From: Pseudomonas triticicola
Lineage (GTDB): Bacteria > Pseudomonadota > Gammaproteobacteria > Pseudomonadales > Pseudomonadaceae
Reading direction: 5' to 3'
Length of the DNA: 64,000 nt
NCBI RefSeq assembly: GCF_019145375.1
Contig: NZ_JAHSTX010000001.1
Coordinates: 2,331,001 to 2,395,000, forward strand
The notes under the pieces are model-generated. The model was not told the DNA's origin. It searched no databases and saw nothing but the letters and a program-made list of their open reading frames with translations. The position numbers were made by a program, and so were the translations under genes. Of the stretch, positions 35,935 to 44,924 are shown in pieces (position 1 is the first letter of the stretch; each line of letters opens with the position of its first letter).

Positions 35935-37484
35935 GGGAGATCCCTAGGCGCCGCTTCATTGAGCAACGCATCACGTTTCTGGTAGCCGGCGAAAGCGGCG
36001 GCAAGCAAATCATCCTGGGTCCAGCTGTCGCGCTCGAAGGTGTCGATCAGACGTCCCGCCGAGAGCACGCCGATCCGGTCGCAGATCAGCATCAACTCAC
36101 GCAAGTCACTGGACACCACGACCAATGCCTTGCCCTGGCGGGTCAACTCACCGAGCAAACCGTAAATATCGAACTTGGCACCGACATCAATCCCGCGAGT
36201 CGGCTCGTCGAACAGCAGCACCGAACAGTCGCGCTCCAGCCAGCGGCCGATCACGACCTTCTGTTGATTGCCGCCGGACAACTCCGAAACCAATTGTGTC
36301 GGGCTCGAACTGCGGATGCGCATGGCCTCGATCTGACGCTGCGCCAAGGAGATTTCGTCGCCATTGTTGACGAAACCGCCGCTGGAGATTTCCGGCATAT
36401 TGCCCAGGGCGATGTTGGCGCTGATCGACTGACTGAGCAGCAATCCTTCGCCCTTGCGGTCTTCGGTGATCAGCGCGATGCCGTTACGTACCGCATCGAC
36501 TGGCGAGCGAACACTCACGACTTTGGCCGGCGAGCCGAGCGCGATGGTGCCTCTGTCGGCAGCATCGGCACCGAATATCAGCCGCAGCAATTCCGTACGC
36601 CCTGCCCCGATCAATCCGGAAATACCGAAGATCTCCCCGGCACGCACCTCGAAAGAGACGTCGCGGACTTTGTCCGAACGAGTCAGGCCTTTGACCGTCA
36701 ACGCCGGAGCGCCGATCTTGCGCGGCCCCATGTCGATGTGTTCACCCAGTTCGCGACCGACCATCAAGGTGACCAGTTGCTCGCTGTTGTAGTTGGCCAT
36801 CGGCTCGACGCAGACCAGATTGCCGTCACGCAGCACAGCAATACGCTGCGCCACCCGCGCCAGTTCTTCGAGACGATGAGAGATATAGATGATGGAAACG
36901 CCGCGAGCCTGCAATCGGGTGATCTGCTCGAAGAGCATTTCGACTTCGCGCGCCGTGAGCATCGCGGTCGGCTCATCGAGGATCAGCACGTGGCAATCGC
37001 CGATCAGGTTGCGCGCGATTTCGACCATCTGTTGATGACCGATACCCAACTCGCCAACCAATGTGTCCGGGTCGATCGCATCGAGGCCGACTTGCGCCAT
37101 GGCTTCGATCGCCGCCTTGCGCAACTGCTTGCGACTGATCCAGCCAGCGCTGCTCGGCAGATTATCCAGAAACAGGTTTTCCGCCACCGACAGCGTCGGC
37201 AACAGATTGAGTTCTTGCATGACCATGCGCACGCCAAGCTCTTCAGCCTGGGTGCGACTGCCCGGACGGTAGTCCTTGCCGTGGAATTGCATCTGGCCGG
37301 TGGTCGGCGTGACCAGACCACCAATGATCTTCGACAGGGTACTTTTGCCGGCACCATTTTCGCCGGTCAGCGCCAGTACTTCACCGCGCATCAGCGTCAG
37401 ATCGATGCCGGTGAGCACCGGTTGCGCATAGGTCTTGCCGATACCGCTGACCGAGAGGACAGCGTTCGGGGCGGAAACTGACAT
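35931..37484 (-). CDS. rbsA: Ribose ABC transporter, duplicated ATPase
   Basis: 517 aa from the ATG at 37484, with GGAG 8 nt upstream; an ATG four codons earlier precedes that site. Two ABC cassettes are present. The first has Walker A GENGAGKST and the signature region ELGIGHQQMVEIARNL. The second has the degenerate Walker A region GLIGAGRTEL and the signature LSGGNQQKVVIGRWL, the pattern normal for RbsA/MglA. Confidence 0.95.
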   Translation of the reverse strand: MSVSAPNAVLSVSGIGKTYAQPVLTGIDLTLMRGEVLALTGENGAGKSTLSKIIGGLVTPTTGQMQFHGKDYRPGSRTQAEELGVRMVMQELNLLPTLSVAENLFLDNLPSSAGWISRKQLRKAAIEAMAQVGLDAIDPDTLVGELGIGHQQMVEIARNLIGDCHVLILDEPTAMLTAREVEMLFEQITRLQARGVSIIYISHRLEELARVAQRIAVLRDGNLVCVEPMANYNSEQLVTLMVGRELGEHIDMGPRKIGAPALTVKGLTRSDKVRDVSFEVRAGEIFGISGLIGAGRTELLRLIFGADAADRGTIALGSPAKVVSVRSPVDAVRNGIALITEDRKGEGLLLSQSISANIALGNMPEISSGGFVNNGDEISLAQRQIEAMRIRSSSPTQLVSELSGGNQQKVVIGRWLERDCSVLLFDEPTRGIDVGAKFDIYGLLGELTRQGKALVVVSSDLRELMLICDRIGVLSAGRLIDTFERDSWTQDDLLAAAFAGYQKRDALLNEAAPRDLP

Positions 37485-37539
37485 AGAAATCTCCATGCGC
37501 TCGCCCGGACGGACGAGCGCCGTTGTGTCGCCAGATGAC

Positions 37540-38496
37540 TTACTGGGTGACCAGCTCGACCGGTGTTTCGATCACGCCGTTGGCACCGCTGTCGACTTTC
37601 TCGCCCTTGATGATTTTCAGTGCGGTTTCGATGCCGAACACGGCCTGCTTGGCTGCAAACTGGTCAGCAGTGGCCAGCACACGACCGTCCTTGAGCATTG
37701 GCTTGATGGCATTGATGTTGTCGTAACCGACGACCTTTACCTGCCCTGCCTTGCCAGCGGCACGGACTGCGGAAACGGCGCCGACCGCCATGCTGTCGTT
37801 ACCGGCCAGCAGTGCTTTGACATCGGGGTATTCACTGAGGATCGAAGCGGCAACCTTGTTGCCCTTGTCGATCTCCCAATCACCGGATTGCAGCGAGACC
37901 ACTTTGATCTGCGCGGCTTCCATCGCGTCCTTGAAACCGGCCGTGCGCGCCTGTGCGTTGGTGGTGGTGGACACGCCTTCGATGATGCCGACCTCGTCGC
38001 CCGCCTTCAGTTGCTTGGCCAGGTATTCGCCGACCAGACGTGCACCCTTGCGGTTGTCCGGACCCACGAAAGGCACGTTGATGTTTTTGCTTTTGACTAC
38101 GGCGGGATCGAGCTGGTTGTCGATGTTGATCACCGTGATACCGGCGTCTACGGCCTTCTTGATCACTGGCACCATGGCCTTGGAGTCAGAAGGCGCGATC
38201 ACCAGTGCATTCACCTTGGCCAGGATCATCTGTTCGACGATGCGAGTCTGGCCGGCGGTGTCGGTTTCGTCCTTGATGCCGTTGGAGATCAGATCGAAAT
38301 CGGCGGAGTGTTCTTTCTGGTAGGCTTTGGCGCCGTCTTCCATGGTCAGGAAGAATTCGTTGGCCAAGGATTTCATGACCAGCGCGACTTTGGGTTTTTC
38401 TGCGGATTCGGCGAACGCCGAGGAGACAGGTAGTGCGGCGGCTGTGGCAGCCAGCATAGCGACAGCAAGAAGACGTGCGGCGAATGGCAGCTTCAT
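37540..38496 (-). CDS. rbsB: Ribose-binding periplasmic protein
   Basis: 318 aa with a signal peptide (LPFAARLLAVAMLAATAAAL, cleavage near AFA). The mature protein is a two-lobe type I sugar-binding protein: VALVMKSLANEFFLTMEDGA, then INIDNQLDPAVVKSK, then LLAGNDSMAVGAVSAVR. First gene of the rbs operon, with the operator region directly upstream. Confidence 0.93.
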   Translation of the reverse strand: MKLPFAARLLAVAMLAATAAALPVSSAFAESAEKPKVALVMKSLANEFFLTMEDGAKAYQKEHSADFDLISNGIKDETDTAGQTRIVEQMILAKVNALVIAPSDSKAMVPVIKKAVDAGITVINIDNQLDPAVVKSKNINVPFVGPDNRKGARLVGEYLAKQLKAGDEVGIIEGVSTTTNAQARTAGFKDAMEAAQIKVVSLQSGDWEIDKGNKVAASILSEYPDVKALLAGNDSMAVGAVSAVRAAGKAGQVKVVGYDNINAIKPMLKDGRVLATADQFAAKQAVFGIETALKIIKGEKVDSGANGVIETPVELVTQ

Positions 38497-38524
38497 GGGT
38501 TCACTCCGATCTTATGATTATTGT

Positions 38525-38540
38525 GAGCAACGTTTGCGCT
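38525..38540. promoter_or_regulatory. Possible second RbsR half-operator
   Basis: GCAACGTTTGCG resembles one half of the palindrome at 38588 around the same CG centre, 63 bp away, about six helical turns. Confidence 0.35.
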
Positions 38541-38587
38541 GACGTAAGCTACGTCACGGCTCCGGGAGCACATGCCCTTCCAAGCCG

Positions 38588-38601
38588 CGCAAACGTTTGC
38601 G
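38588..38601. promoter_or_regulatory. LacI-type operator upstream of rbsB (RbsR site)
   Basis: CGCAAACGTTTGCG is a perfect palindrome with the central CG and flanking AAA/TTT typical of LacI/RbsR/PurR operators. It is about 92 bp upstream of the rbsB ATG, and the operon encodes a LacI-family protein. Confidence 0.75.
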
Positions 38602-38694
38602 TAGACCGAACTATGAGAATCCCGCCGACATTTGTCAACAATCAGAAATCGTCTTTTGTTGTAGGCCGAATCGCTGAATTGGCAATTTGGCGCT

Positions 38695-39144
38695 TCAGGC
38701 AGTCGTATTGACCAAGCCGCCGCTGGTCGCGCTTTTCGACATCTCCTTGACCAACGCACCCGCCACTTCCGCCAGTGCGGCGCTGGTTTGCGCGATCTGG
38801 CCCTGAATCGACATCACTGCCTGGGACTTCGCTTCGGGAGTCGGATAGCTTGCAGCCTGAGCCGCAGCCAGTTGCTGTTGCTGCTCCTGAAGTTGCTTTT
38901 GCAATTCCTTCATCCGCTTGAGCAACGTCTTGACTGTGATGCTGAGATTGCTGTCAGCCTCGGTTTCACTGTTTTCCTGCACAGGACCACCACCGGTTCT
39001 GACCTGATTCTTCTCAGTCTTCTCGGTACCCAGCGCCTGCGCCGATGCCTCATTGGTCGCATCGTTCAGGCTGTTGATCGTGGCTGCAGTTTTACCGCCG
39101 ATGGTGACTGCAGCGGGATTGGCAAAACCGACCGTCAGTGACAT
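38695..39144 (-). CDS. Hypothetical coiled-coil protein
   Basis: 149 aa from the ATG at 39144, with TAGGAG at good spacing. The N-terminal third is Ala, Thr and Asn rich. A strong coiled coil covers residues of about 70-98 (KTLLKRMKELQKQLQEQQQQ). The C-terminal helix is small-residue rich. There is no signal or membrane segment. It loosely recalls FlxA-like proteins, but I cannot assign a family. Confidence 0.65.
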   Translation of the reverse strand: MSLTVGFANPAAVTIGGKTAATINSLNDATNEASAQALGTEKTEKNQVRTGGGPVQENSETEADSNLSITVKTLLKRMKELQKQLQEQQQQLAAAQAASYPTPEAKSQAVMSIQGQIAQTSAALAEVAGALVKEMSKSATSGGLVNTTA

Positions 39145-39274
39145 GTGAACTCCTAAGATTTGGTTTCCTTGAGGACGCATCGGCTTGGGAGCACATTTCT
39201 TTAGCGGGGATTTGTCACCCGCCTGGCTTTTCAGAGATTGCCTATCGGCGAGCCGAACAAGAATCCTGCTGTCG

Positions 39275-39288
39275 TTCGGAATCCCGGA
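39275..39288 (+). promoter_or_regulatory. AauR-like upstream activating site of ansB
   Basis: TTCGG-AATC-CCGGA differs by one base from the AauR motif I recall from P. putida (TTCGGN4CCGAA). It sits about 100 bp upstream of the -24 element at 39375, a normal distance for a sigma-54 activator. Confidence 0.4.
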
Positions 39289-39327
39289 TGGATGGGTTCT
39301 CAACGGTGCGCCACCCCTCGACAAATA

Positions 39328-39341
39328 TTGATTTAAATCAT
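39328..39341 (+). promoter_or_regulatory. ANR/FNR-type box upstream of ansB
   Basis: TTGAT-TTAA-ATCAT matches the ANR/FNR consensus TTGATN4ATCAA except for the last base. E. coli ansB is FNR-activated, which makes the site plausible. Confidence 0.5.
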
Positions 39342-39374
39342 CGAGTTAAACATTTTCCGCCAGCACATTACGCA

Positions 39375-39390
39375 TGGTATGAATCCTGCT
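39375..39390 (+). promoter_or_regulatory. Possible sigma-54 promoter of ansB
   Basis: TGGTATGAATCCTGCT has GG and GC ten bases apart and fits the -24/-12 pattern moderately. It is about 90 bp upstream of the ATG. Confidence 0.5.
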
Positions 39391-39441
39391 CCCTTCCGTG
39401 CACCTCGAGCATTCAGATCGGCTTGGGGCGCATCTAGATGA

Positions 39442-40569
<1,128 letters not shown>

Positions 40570-40762
40570 TTGTCCTTCGCCTGATCACTTCTCGATCGGG
40601 CAATTGCGCACCACCTGCCAGCTTGGCAGGTGGTGCGCCGCTGACACCCTTCAAGCTTTTTTCCCACAAAAAACTTGCCGAGTCCTACACCAAAACCGGA
40701 AACCCGCTGTCAGAGGATTTTCTTGAATTTTAAGCAGTTGCGAAATGGCTTACAGTTAAATA

Positions 40763-40778
40763 CTGTATGCACGTACAG
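40763..40778. promoter_or_regulatory. LexA (SOS) box
   Basis: CTGTATGCACGTACAG is a perfect CTGT-N8-ACAG match. It is 18 bp upstream of the GTG start of the DUF1654 gene, so LexA would block transcription of the two-gene unit. Confidence 0.85.
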
Positions 40779-40796
40779 CTTAATAAGGATAACCTC

Positions 40797-41036
40797 GTGG
40801 CCACCTCTCCTGCTGCTCCTGACGCTTACGAACGCATGGGTATGCGCGTTCAGAAAATCATCAATTCCCCCACCGCACAAAAAGCCAAAGCCGCACTGAT
40901 TTTCCGTTTGCCGGATGAGCCAATCGACGACTGGGAGCGCTTGCTCGAGGAAATCGACGAGAACGACAACGTTACCCTCGCTTATCGCGATGACGGTGGC
41001 GTGCAGATTTTTTGGGTTGTGCCGAAGGAAGATTGA
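40797..41036 (+). CDS. DUF1654-family protein, SOS-controlled
   Basis: 79 aa from the GTG at 40797, chosen because AAGGA lies 7 nt upstream; the ATG at 40767 falls inside the LexA box and would be a false start. [20 protein letters not shown], then [20 protein letters not shown], then a C-terminal strand pattern ([18 protein letters not shown]) fit the Pseudomonas DUF1654 family. The biochemical role is unknown. Many copies occur near SOS boxes and phage genes. The next gene starts 5 bp later. Confidence 0.85.
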   Translation: MATSPAAPDAYERMGMRVQKIINSPTAQKAKAALIFRLPDEPIDDWERLLEEIDENDNVTLAYRDDGGVQIFWVVPKED

Positions 41037-41040
41037 TTCA

Positions 41041-41730
41041 ATGAGTGTCCGCTGTGTTGCTTTGCTGTTGTTGTTTTTCGCCACGGGTGCCCAGGCTGGC
41101 GCCCCACGTACATTTTCCGAAGCCAAGAAAGCCGCGTGGAAACTTTATGCGCCGCAATCCACCGAGTTTTACTGCGGCTGCAAGTACACCGGAAACAAGG
41201 TTGACCTGAAGGCTTGCGGCTATGTGCCGCGCAAGAATGCCAAGCGTGCATCGAGGATCGAGTGGGAGCACATCGTGCCGGCGTGGCAGATCGGACATCA
41301 GCGGCAGTGCTGGCAGCAAGGCGGACGCAAAAATTGCACGCGTTACGATCCGGTGTATCAAAAGGCCGAAGCTGATTTGCACAATCTGGTGCCGAGCATT
41401 GGAGAGGTCAACGGTGACCGCAGCAACTTCAGCTACGGCTGGTTGCCGGTGCAGTCCGGCCAGTACGGTTCCTGCCTGACGCAGGTCGACTTCAAGGCCA
41501 AGAAGGTCATGCCCCGCCCTTCGATTCGCGGCATGATCGCCCGCACGTATTTTTATATGAGCAAACAATACGGACTGCGTCTGTCCAAGCAGGATCGGCA
41601 GTTGTACGAAGCGTGGGACAAGACCTATCCAGTGCAGGACTGGGAACGTCAGCGCAATCAGAGCGTGGCATGCGTGATGGGGCGCGGCAACGAGTTTGTC
41701 GGCTCGGTGAACCTGGAAGCCTGCGGCTGA
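41041..41730 (+). CDS. Secreted endonuclease I family nuclease
   Basis: 229 aa with a signal peptide ([17 protein letters not shown]). The endonuclease I (EndA/NucM) beta-beta-alpha metal site is [18 protein letters not shown], followed by [20 protein letters not shown]. The eight or so cysteines fit a disulfide-stabilised extracytoplasmic enzyme. It should cleave DNA, possibly RNA, in the periplasm or outside. It follows the DUF1654 gene by 4 bp, so it should be induced by DNA damage. Confidence 0.92.
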   Translation: MSVRCVALLLLFFATGAQAGAPRTFSEAKKAAWKLYAPQSTEFYCGCKYTGNKVDLKACGYVPRKNAKRASRIEWEHIVPAWQIGHQRQCWQQGGRKNCTRYDPVYQKAEADLHNLVPSIGEVNGDRSNFSYGWLPVQSGQYGSCLTQVDFKAKKVMPRPSIRGMIARTYFYMSKQYGLRLSKQDRQLYEAWDKTYPVQDWERQRNQSVACVMGRGNEFVGSVNLEACG

Positions 41731-41745
41731 TTGCAGCACAAACAG

Positions 41746-41778
41746 AAAGGCCTCGAGCGTTAAGCTCGAGGCCTTTTT
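41746..41778 (+). terminator. Rho-independent terminator
   Basis: AAAGGCCTCGAGC pairs with GCTCGAGGCCTTT, followed by T residues. It ends the DUF1654-nuclease unit. Confidence 0.87.
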
Positions 41779-41815
41779 CATGTCCGGCGTTCAACCTGCG
41801 CTCAAGACGCTTCGT

Positions 41816-42184
41816 TTATGGCGTGAGCGGATGCTCAATCACCACCGACTCGATATTTTGTTTCTTGGCTTTTACCAGCGCCGCATCGACCTGCACCTTT
41901 CGCGCCTCGGCGTCAGCTTGGGAATGGAACGGACCGATCAGAATTCGTGTTTTACCGTTGCCGTCCTTGACGACCGTCGGAACGAAAGCATGCTCGATCA
42001 ACCAGCCGCTCAGATCACTGACGGCCTGAGGAGTTTCGCCCCGAACTTCCAGATCCCACTGTGGCGCGGCGGCGGCCGCCGGCGCTGCCGCGACCTTCGC
42101 CTCAGGCTTCGGCGCATCTACATTCTTGCCTTCACCGCAGCCTGCCAATGCCAGTGCCGCTACCAGCCAAACCAATTTGCGCAC
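41816..42184 (-). CDS. SPOR-domain lipoprotein
   Basis: 122 aa. The signal ends in lipobox ALAGCG. An Ala and Pro-rich linker of about 25 residues precedes a C-terminal SPOR domain (WDLEVRGETPQAVSDLSGWL, then TRILIGPFHSQADAEARKVQ). SPOR domains bind denuded peptidoglycan at the septum. It is therefore probably an envelope protein acting near division sites. Confidence 0.85.
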   Translation of the reverse strand: MRKLVWLVAALALAGCGEGKNVDAPKPEAKVAAAPAAAAAPQWDLEVRGETPQAVSDLSGWLIEHAFVPTVVKDGNGKTRILIGPFHSQADAEARKVQVDAALVKAKKQNIESVVIEHPLTP

Positions 42185-42434
42185 AACGCTTTCCTCGGAA
42201 TTCGTAAAGCCGCGATCTTATCATTCAAAAATACTTCGCGAGCCCCGCAAAATGGGCACAAAACAACGAGAATGATGATTGCAGCCTCTGTATAGTTACG
42301 CCCTGGGAATTAATGCCGCTTCTGCGCGTCAGAAAGAGGCACCCAAACCGTGAGACTTCGCACTAATCTATAGATACCACCGACCTCTGCACTGTCTGAA
42401 TCAGGTGCCCTACAAAGCAATCAAGGAGAAGACC

Positions 42435-42629
42435 ATGCTGATACTCACCCGCAAAGTCGGTGAAAGCATAAACATTGGTGATGACATCACGATCACCATC
42501 CTCGGAGTCAGCGGCCAACAAGTCCGCATCGGTATCAACGCTCCGAAAAACGTGGCAGTGCACCGTGAAGAAATTTACCAACGCATCCAGGCCGGCCTGA
42601 CCGCTCCGGACAAGCCACAAACGCCCTGA
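42435..42629 (+). CDS. rsmE: CsrA/RsmA-family translational regulator, RsmE type
   Basis: 64 aa. [20 protein letters not shown] and [20 protein letters not shown] are CsrA signatures. The extended tail [15 protein letters not shown] is the one I know from RsmE of P. fluorescens and P. protegens rather than RsmA. It binds GGA motifs in mRNA leaders and is counteracted by Gac-controlled small RNAs. Its own ribosome site, TCAAGGAGAAG, resembles a CsrA target, suggesting autoregulation. Confidence 0.9.
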   Translation: MLILTRKVGESINIGDDITITILGVSGQQVRIGINAPKNVAVHREEIYQRIQAGLTAPDKPQTP

Positions 42630-42848
42630 GCCACTTTGCATTACGTAGCCAGTCCTATTGCCGTCGCGCAAGACTGGCTAAAGATTCACGCGCCGTTTAG
42701 CCATCCGCATTTCACCCCGCTGGGCACGGCGCCTGAAGCATGCTGACTCCTTTCACTTGCCCCTCCCTCCTTTCTTGCGCCGATATTACCTTTCACTCCT
42801 GGAGCTGGCTGTCGGACGTTTCCGATAGAGCACGGAGAATTTCGCCTT

Positions 42849-43304
42849 CTAAGCGAATATCACGCCACGCGCCATGCCTGTCGCCGCGACCATCATCAGG
42901 ATCAGCAGCAGCGCTTCAACATGACTGATTCGCGCGTACAGCTTCGCACGTCCGCTATCAAGCGCTGCACCGCGCGAGGATGCGATGCGCCATTTGATCA
43001 GCGTGATCATCGGTGCAAGCTCCATCAGTAGTATCAGCAAGAACAGCGTCATCTTCAGATGAAACAGCGGCTGATGCAGGTAATAGTCAGAGCCTTTCTC
43101 GTAACCACCAAACGCACGCATCGCTCCGGTGACAAGCAGCGTCAAAGCTGACAGCCCCCAAAGGTTATCCGCGAGCAGAACACGCTTGACCTCTCCCGTA
43201 CCCGCCAAGAGTTGACTGAACGCTCTGCCACGCGTCAGCACTGCCCAGAAAGCCAAGGCAAACGCGAAGAGATGAACAGCCGCAAGAACCCACTGACTCA
43301 GCAT
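42849..43304 (-). CDS. DUF2214-family inner-membrane protein
   Basis: 151 aa with four hydrophobic segments (AAVHLFAFALAFWAVLTRG, ALTLLVTGAMRAF, KMTLFLLILLMELAPMITLI and HVEALLLILMMVAATGMARG). The pattern, including DNLWGLSALTLL and the histidine between spans, fits DUF2214. Function unknown. Terminator-like hairpins lie beyond its start, in the gap to the tRNA-Val remnant. Confidence 0.82.
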   Translation of the reverse strand: MLSQWVLAAVHLFAFALAFWAVLTRGRAFSQLLAGTGEVKRVLLADNLWGLSALTLLVTGAMRAFGGYEKGSDYYLHQPLFHLKMTLFLLILLMELAPMITLIKWRIASSRGAALDSGRAKLYARISHVEALLLILMMVAATGMARGVIFA

Positions 43305-43419
43305 CGAGGCACTCCTTTATAAGAGCTGGAAATCGGCCACTCAGTAGTAGACGAAAAAACGGCGCCTCGCTTGGAGGTGATGGAGGGATAGACGCCCAAA
43401 CGCTAAATCGCAGGCAAAA

Positions 43420-43458
43420 AAAATCCCAAGCAGCTGATGGAAGCTTGGGATTTAAAAA
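43420..43458 (-). terminator. Strong minus-strand terminator without an assigned gene
   Basis: On the minus strand ATCCCAAGC pairs with GCTTGGGAT and is followed by TTTTTTTT. No protein gene ends here. Confidence 0.75.
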
Positions 43459-43710
43459 TGCATAAACCGTGGTGGTGAACGCGGAACGGATGTTACTTAA
43501 ATTCCCAACATGCAACAAGGCTTTTTCGACAACCGGTTGGAGAAAAACAGCTGTAAGCCTTTGGATATTCAGCTGTTTTAAACAACGAAATGGCAGAAGA
43601 GCGCACCAAAATGGCGCTTGATCATTTTGTGCAAACGGTAATGAATGGAAAGCTGATCAGAGCGAAGCGGAAATGATCGGGAACAAGCGTTGCGCAAATC
43701 GCAGACACCA

Positions 43711-43738
43711 AAAAAGGGCTCACCTTTCGGTGAGCCCT
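43711..43738 (-). terminator. Original downstream terminator of tRNA-Val, now isolated
   Basis: AAGGGCTCACC-TTTC-GGTGAGCCCTT lies 31 bp from the tRNA remnant, matching the hairpin at 48028-48057 in place and form but not in exact sequence. Confidence 0.7.
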
Positions 43739-43768
43739 TCCAGACCGCCCAGCGGAGCGGATTTTGTT

Positions 43769-43817
43769 TGGTAGGCGCGATTGGACTCGAACCAACGACC
43801 CAAACCATGTCAAGGTG
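43769..43817 (-). repeat. att-type remnant: 3' half of tRNA-Val(GAC)
   Basis: 49 nt covering the anticodon arm, variable loop, T arm, acceptor 3' strand and CCA are identical to the intact tRNA at 48086 except for two adjacent bases. The similarity continues about 30 bp past CCA (GGTAGGCG side to AGACCGCCCAGC). No 5' half is present, so it is not a tRNA gene. Confidence 0.92.
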
Positions 43818-44027
43818 ACTACGGAACACGCGTAACTATTGATGCGAAAAGGAACAGGCTCAAATCAGCAGGGTGAAAAATCAACGTTATCCGCTACAAG
43901 ATTCAACAACTTAGCGGTGTATTTTCCTACAGTGCTTTGCCCTTCCACGGCGTTCTGCCGACAAAAGACCAATCTAAAATCCTACAGTTCGTCGCCTCAC
44001 CCTCGCTCACCCTACACGCCTCAATTA

Positions 44028-44043
44028 CTGTATATACAAACAG
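44028..44043. promoter_or_regulatory. LexA-box-like sequence in the element
   Basis: CTGTATATACAAACAG fits CTGT-N8-ACAG exactly and lies about 100 bp upstream of a broken phage gene. Confidence 0.55.
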
Positions 44044-44143
44044 TTCTCAGTAAGGCATTCCCGAGGCCCCCCCTTTATATACAAGACACCGACGATTGGC
44101 TCGGCAACCCGACCCCGCTCGAACCTGTCGGCACCAGCTGCGG

Positions 44144-44445
44144 ATGTACGAGAACGAATTCGAAGCGCTCACCCTCAAGCTGGAGCGAGCACTGGAAAAT
44201 GTTCAGGGCTTGGTGCGTGACAACGATGCGTTCACGCTGGAGAGGAATTCTCTCGGGTTGAGTTAACAGCTGCCAGGACTGCGGCGGCCGAGGCTGACCG
44301 GCGAACGAACGACATCACGATCAAAACCAACTGGGAACTGATGGCGAAAAACAGGCACATCTCACACCTGGCTGCAGAAATCAAAAAGCTGAAAGGCGAG
44401 AATCCTTTCGCTCCCTCCTTCCCTCATCAGCGGGACATTTCCTGA
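44144..44445 (+). pseudogene. Frameshifted phage coiled-coil protein gene
   Basis: The frame from the ATG at 44144 (MYENEFEALTLKLERALENV) stops at 44266 after 40 aa. The next frame continues from 44260 (ELTAARTAAAEADRRTND to the stop at 44445) with the same charged, heptad-like style, so one base has probably been gained or lost near 44260. Coding signal also seems to precede 44144 in another frame (DWLGNPTPLEPVG), suggesting a second frameshift. Family not recognised. Confidence 0.6.
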
Positions 44446-44924
44446 ACGTACGCTTGGCACGCCTGCAATGCGATCAGTCCACGGTCGCCGGTGTCGGTGA
44501 TGGCGATAATTCGTTGAGCATGCGCTGGGTCAAGTCTGGCGCGTACGGCTGCATGATCCACGCCGCCGGCCCCGGTGGCTTTTGGCACGTCACAGCCACT
44601 GGCTGAATCCGCGTCGATGAGGACTGACAGCCGCAGATCAGCAGTGGCAAGGCGATCACGCAGGCGATCTTGGTCACGTTGGGCATCACTCAATTTCCTG
44701 TAATGATTTTGCTCGCTGGCCGCCAGCTTCTGCTCGAGCGCCAGCCGCTTGTCCTGCTCGGCCTTCTGCGCATCGGCGCCGGCTGTGGCAAGTTGATTCA
44801 GCGTCTCGCCATTGAGCCTGGCCTGCTCGGCGAGCTGCCGGCCGTAGCGTCAGTCCTGAAACTGCCAGGCGCTGCCAAACCCAGCGAGAACCAGCGCCCC
44901 GAGAAGCCCTCACGGAACGACCAT
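44427..44924 (-). pseudogene. Phage Rz (inner-membrane spanin, LysB) with two nonsense codons
   Basis: The minus-strand frame from the ATG at 44924 reads MVVP, stop, GLLGALVLAGFGSAWQFQD, stop, RYGRQLAEQARLNGETLNQL and on to QAYVQEMSR. Both stops are TGA, and at least the second stands where related proteins have Trp (QDWRYGRQ). The anchor, coiled-coil and C-terminal parts are otherwise complete over 166 codons. The gene starts in an ATGA overlap with the hydrolase pseudogene and contains Rz1 in another frame. Confidence 0.85.
44474..44686 (-). CDS. Phage Rz1 (outer-membrane lipoprotein spanin, LysC)
   Basis: 70 aa from the ATG at 44686, inside the Rz frame in a different register, the classic nested spanin arrangement. 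The lipoprotein signal is TKIACVIALPLLICGC, with lipidation expected at the last cysteine. The mature part is short and Pro-rich (QKPPGPAAWIMQPYAPDLTQ), as in Rz1. It is intact although its partner Rz is broken, so it should not work as a spanin alone. Confidence 0.8.
   Translation of the reverse strand: MPNVTKIACVIALPLLICGCQSSSTRIQPVAVTCQKPPGPAAWIMQPYAPDLTQRMLNELSPSPTPATVD

Larger units (their letters stand above)
43305..43768. other. Gene-free region with three hairpins next to the att remnant
   Basis: 464 bp with no supported protein gene. It contains a minus-strand terminator (43420-43458), an inverted repeat (43544-43579) and a hairpin (43711-43738) that is the homologue of the tRNA-Val terminator. 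A minus-strand small RNA ending near 43420 is possible but unproven. Confidence 0.45.

Noticed and set aside
33673..37481. Long plus-strand open frames opposite rbsK, rbsR, rbsC and rbsA
   Set aside because: The minus-strand genes form a standard operon with overlaps and known motifs; the plus-strand frames are their shadows.
40767..40796. ATG start for the DUF1654 gene
   Set aside because: This ATG is inside the LexA box and has no ribosome site; the GTG at 40797 has AAGGA at correct spacing.
43551..43575. GacA-type upstream box (TGTAAG) of an Rsm small RNA
   Set aside because: TGTAAG occurs at 43552 but the matching CTTACA half is absent, and no GGA-rich hairpins follow.
43769..43845. A second functional tRNA-Val
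   Set aside because: Only the 3' half is present; the D arm and 5' acceptor strand are absent.
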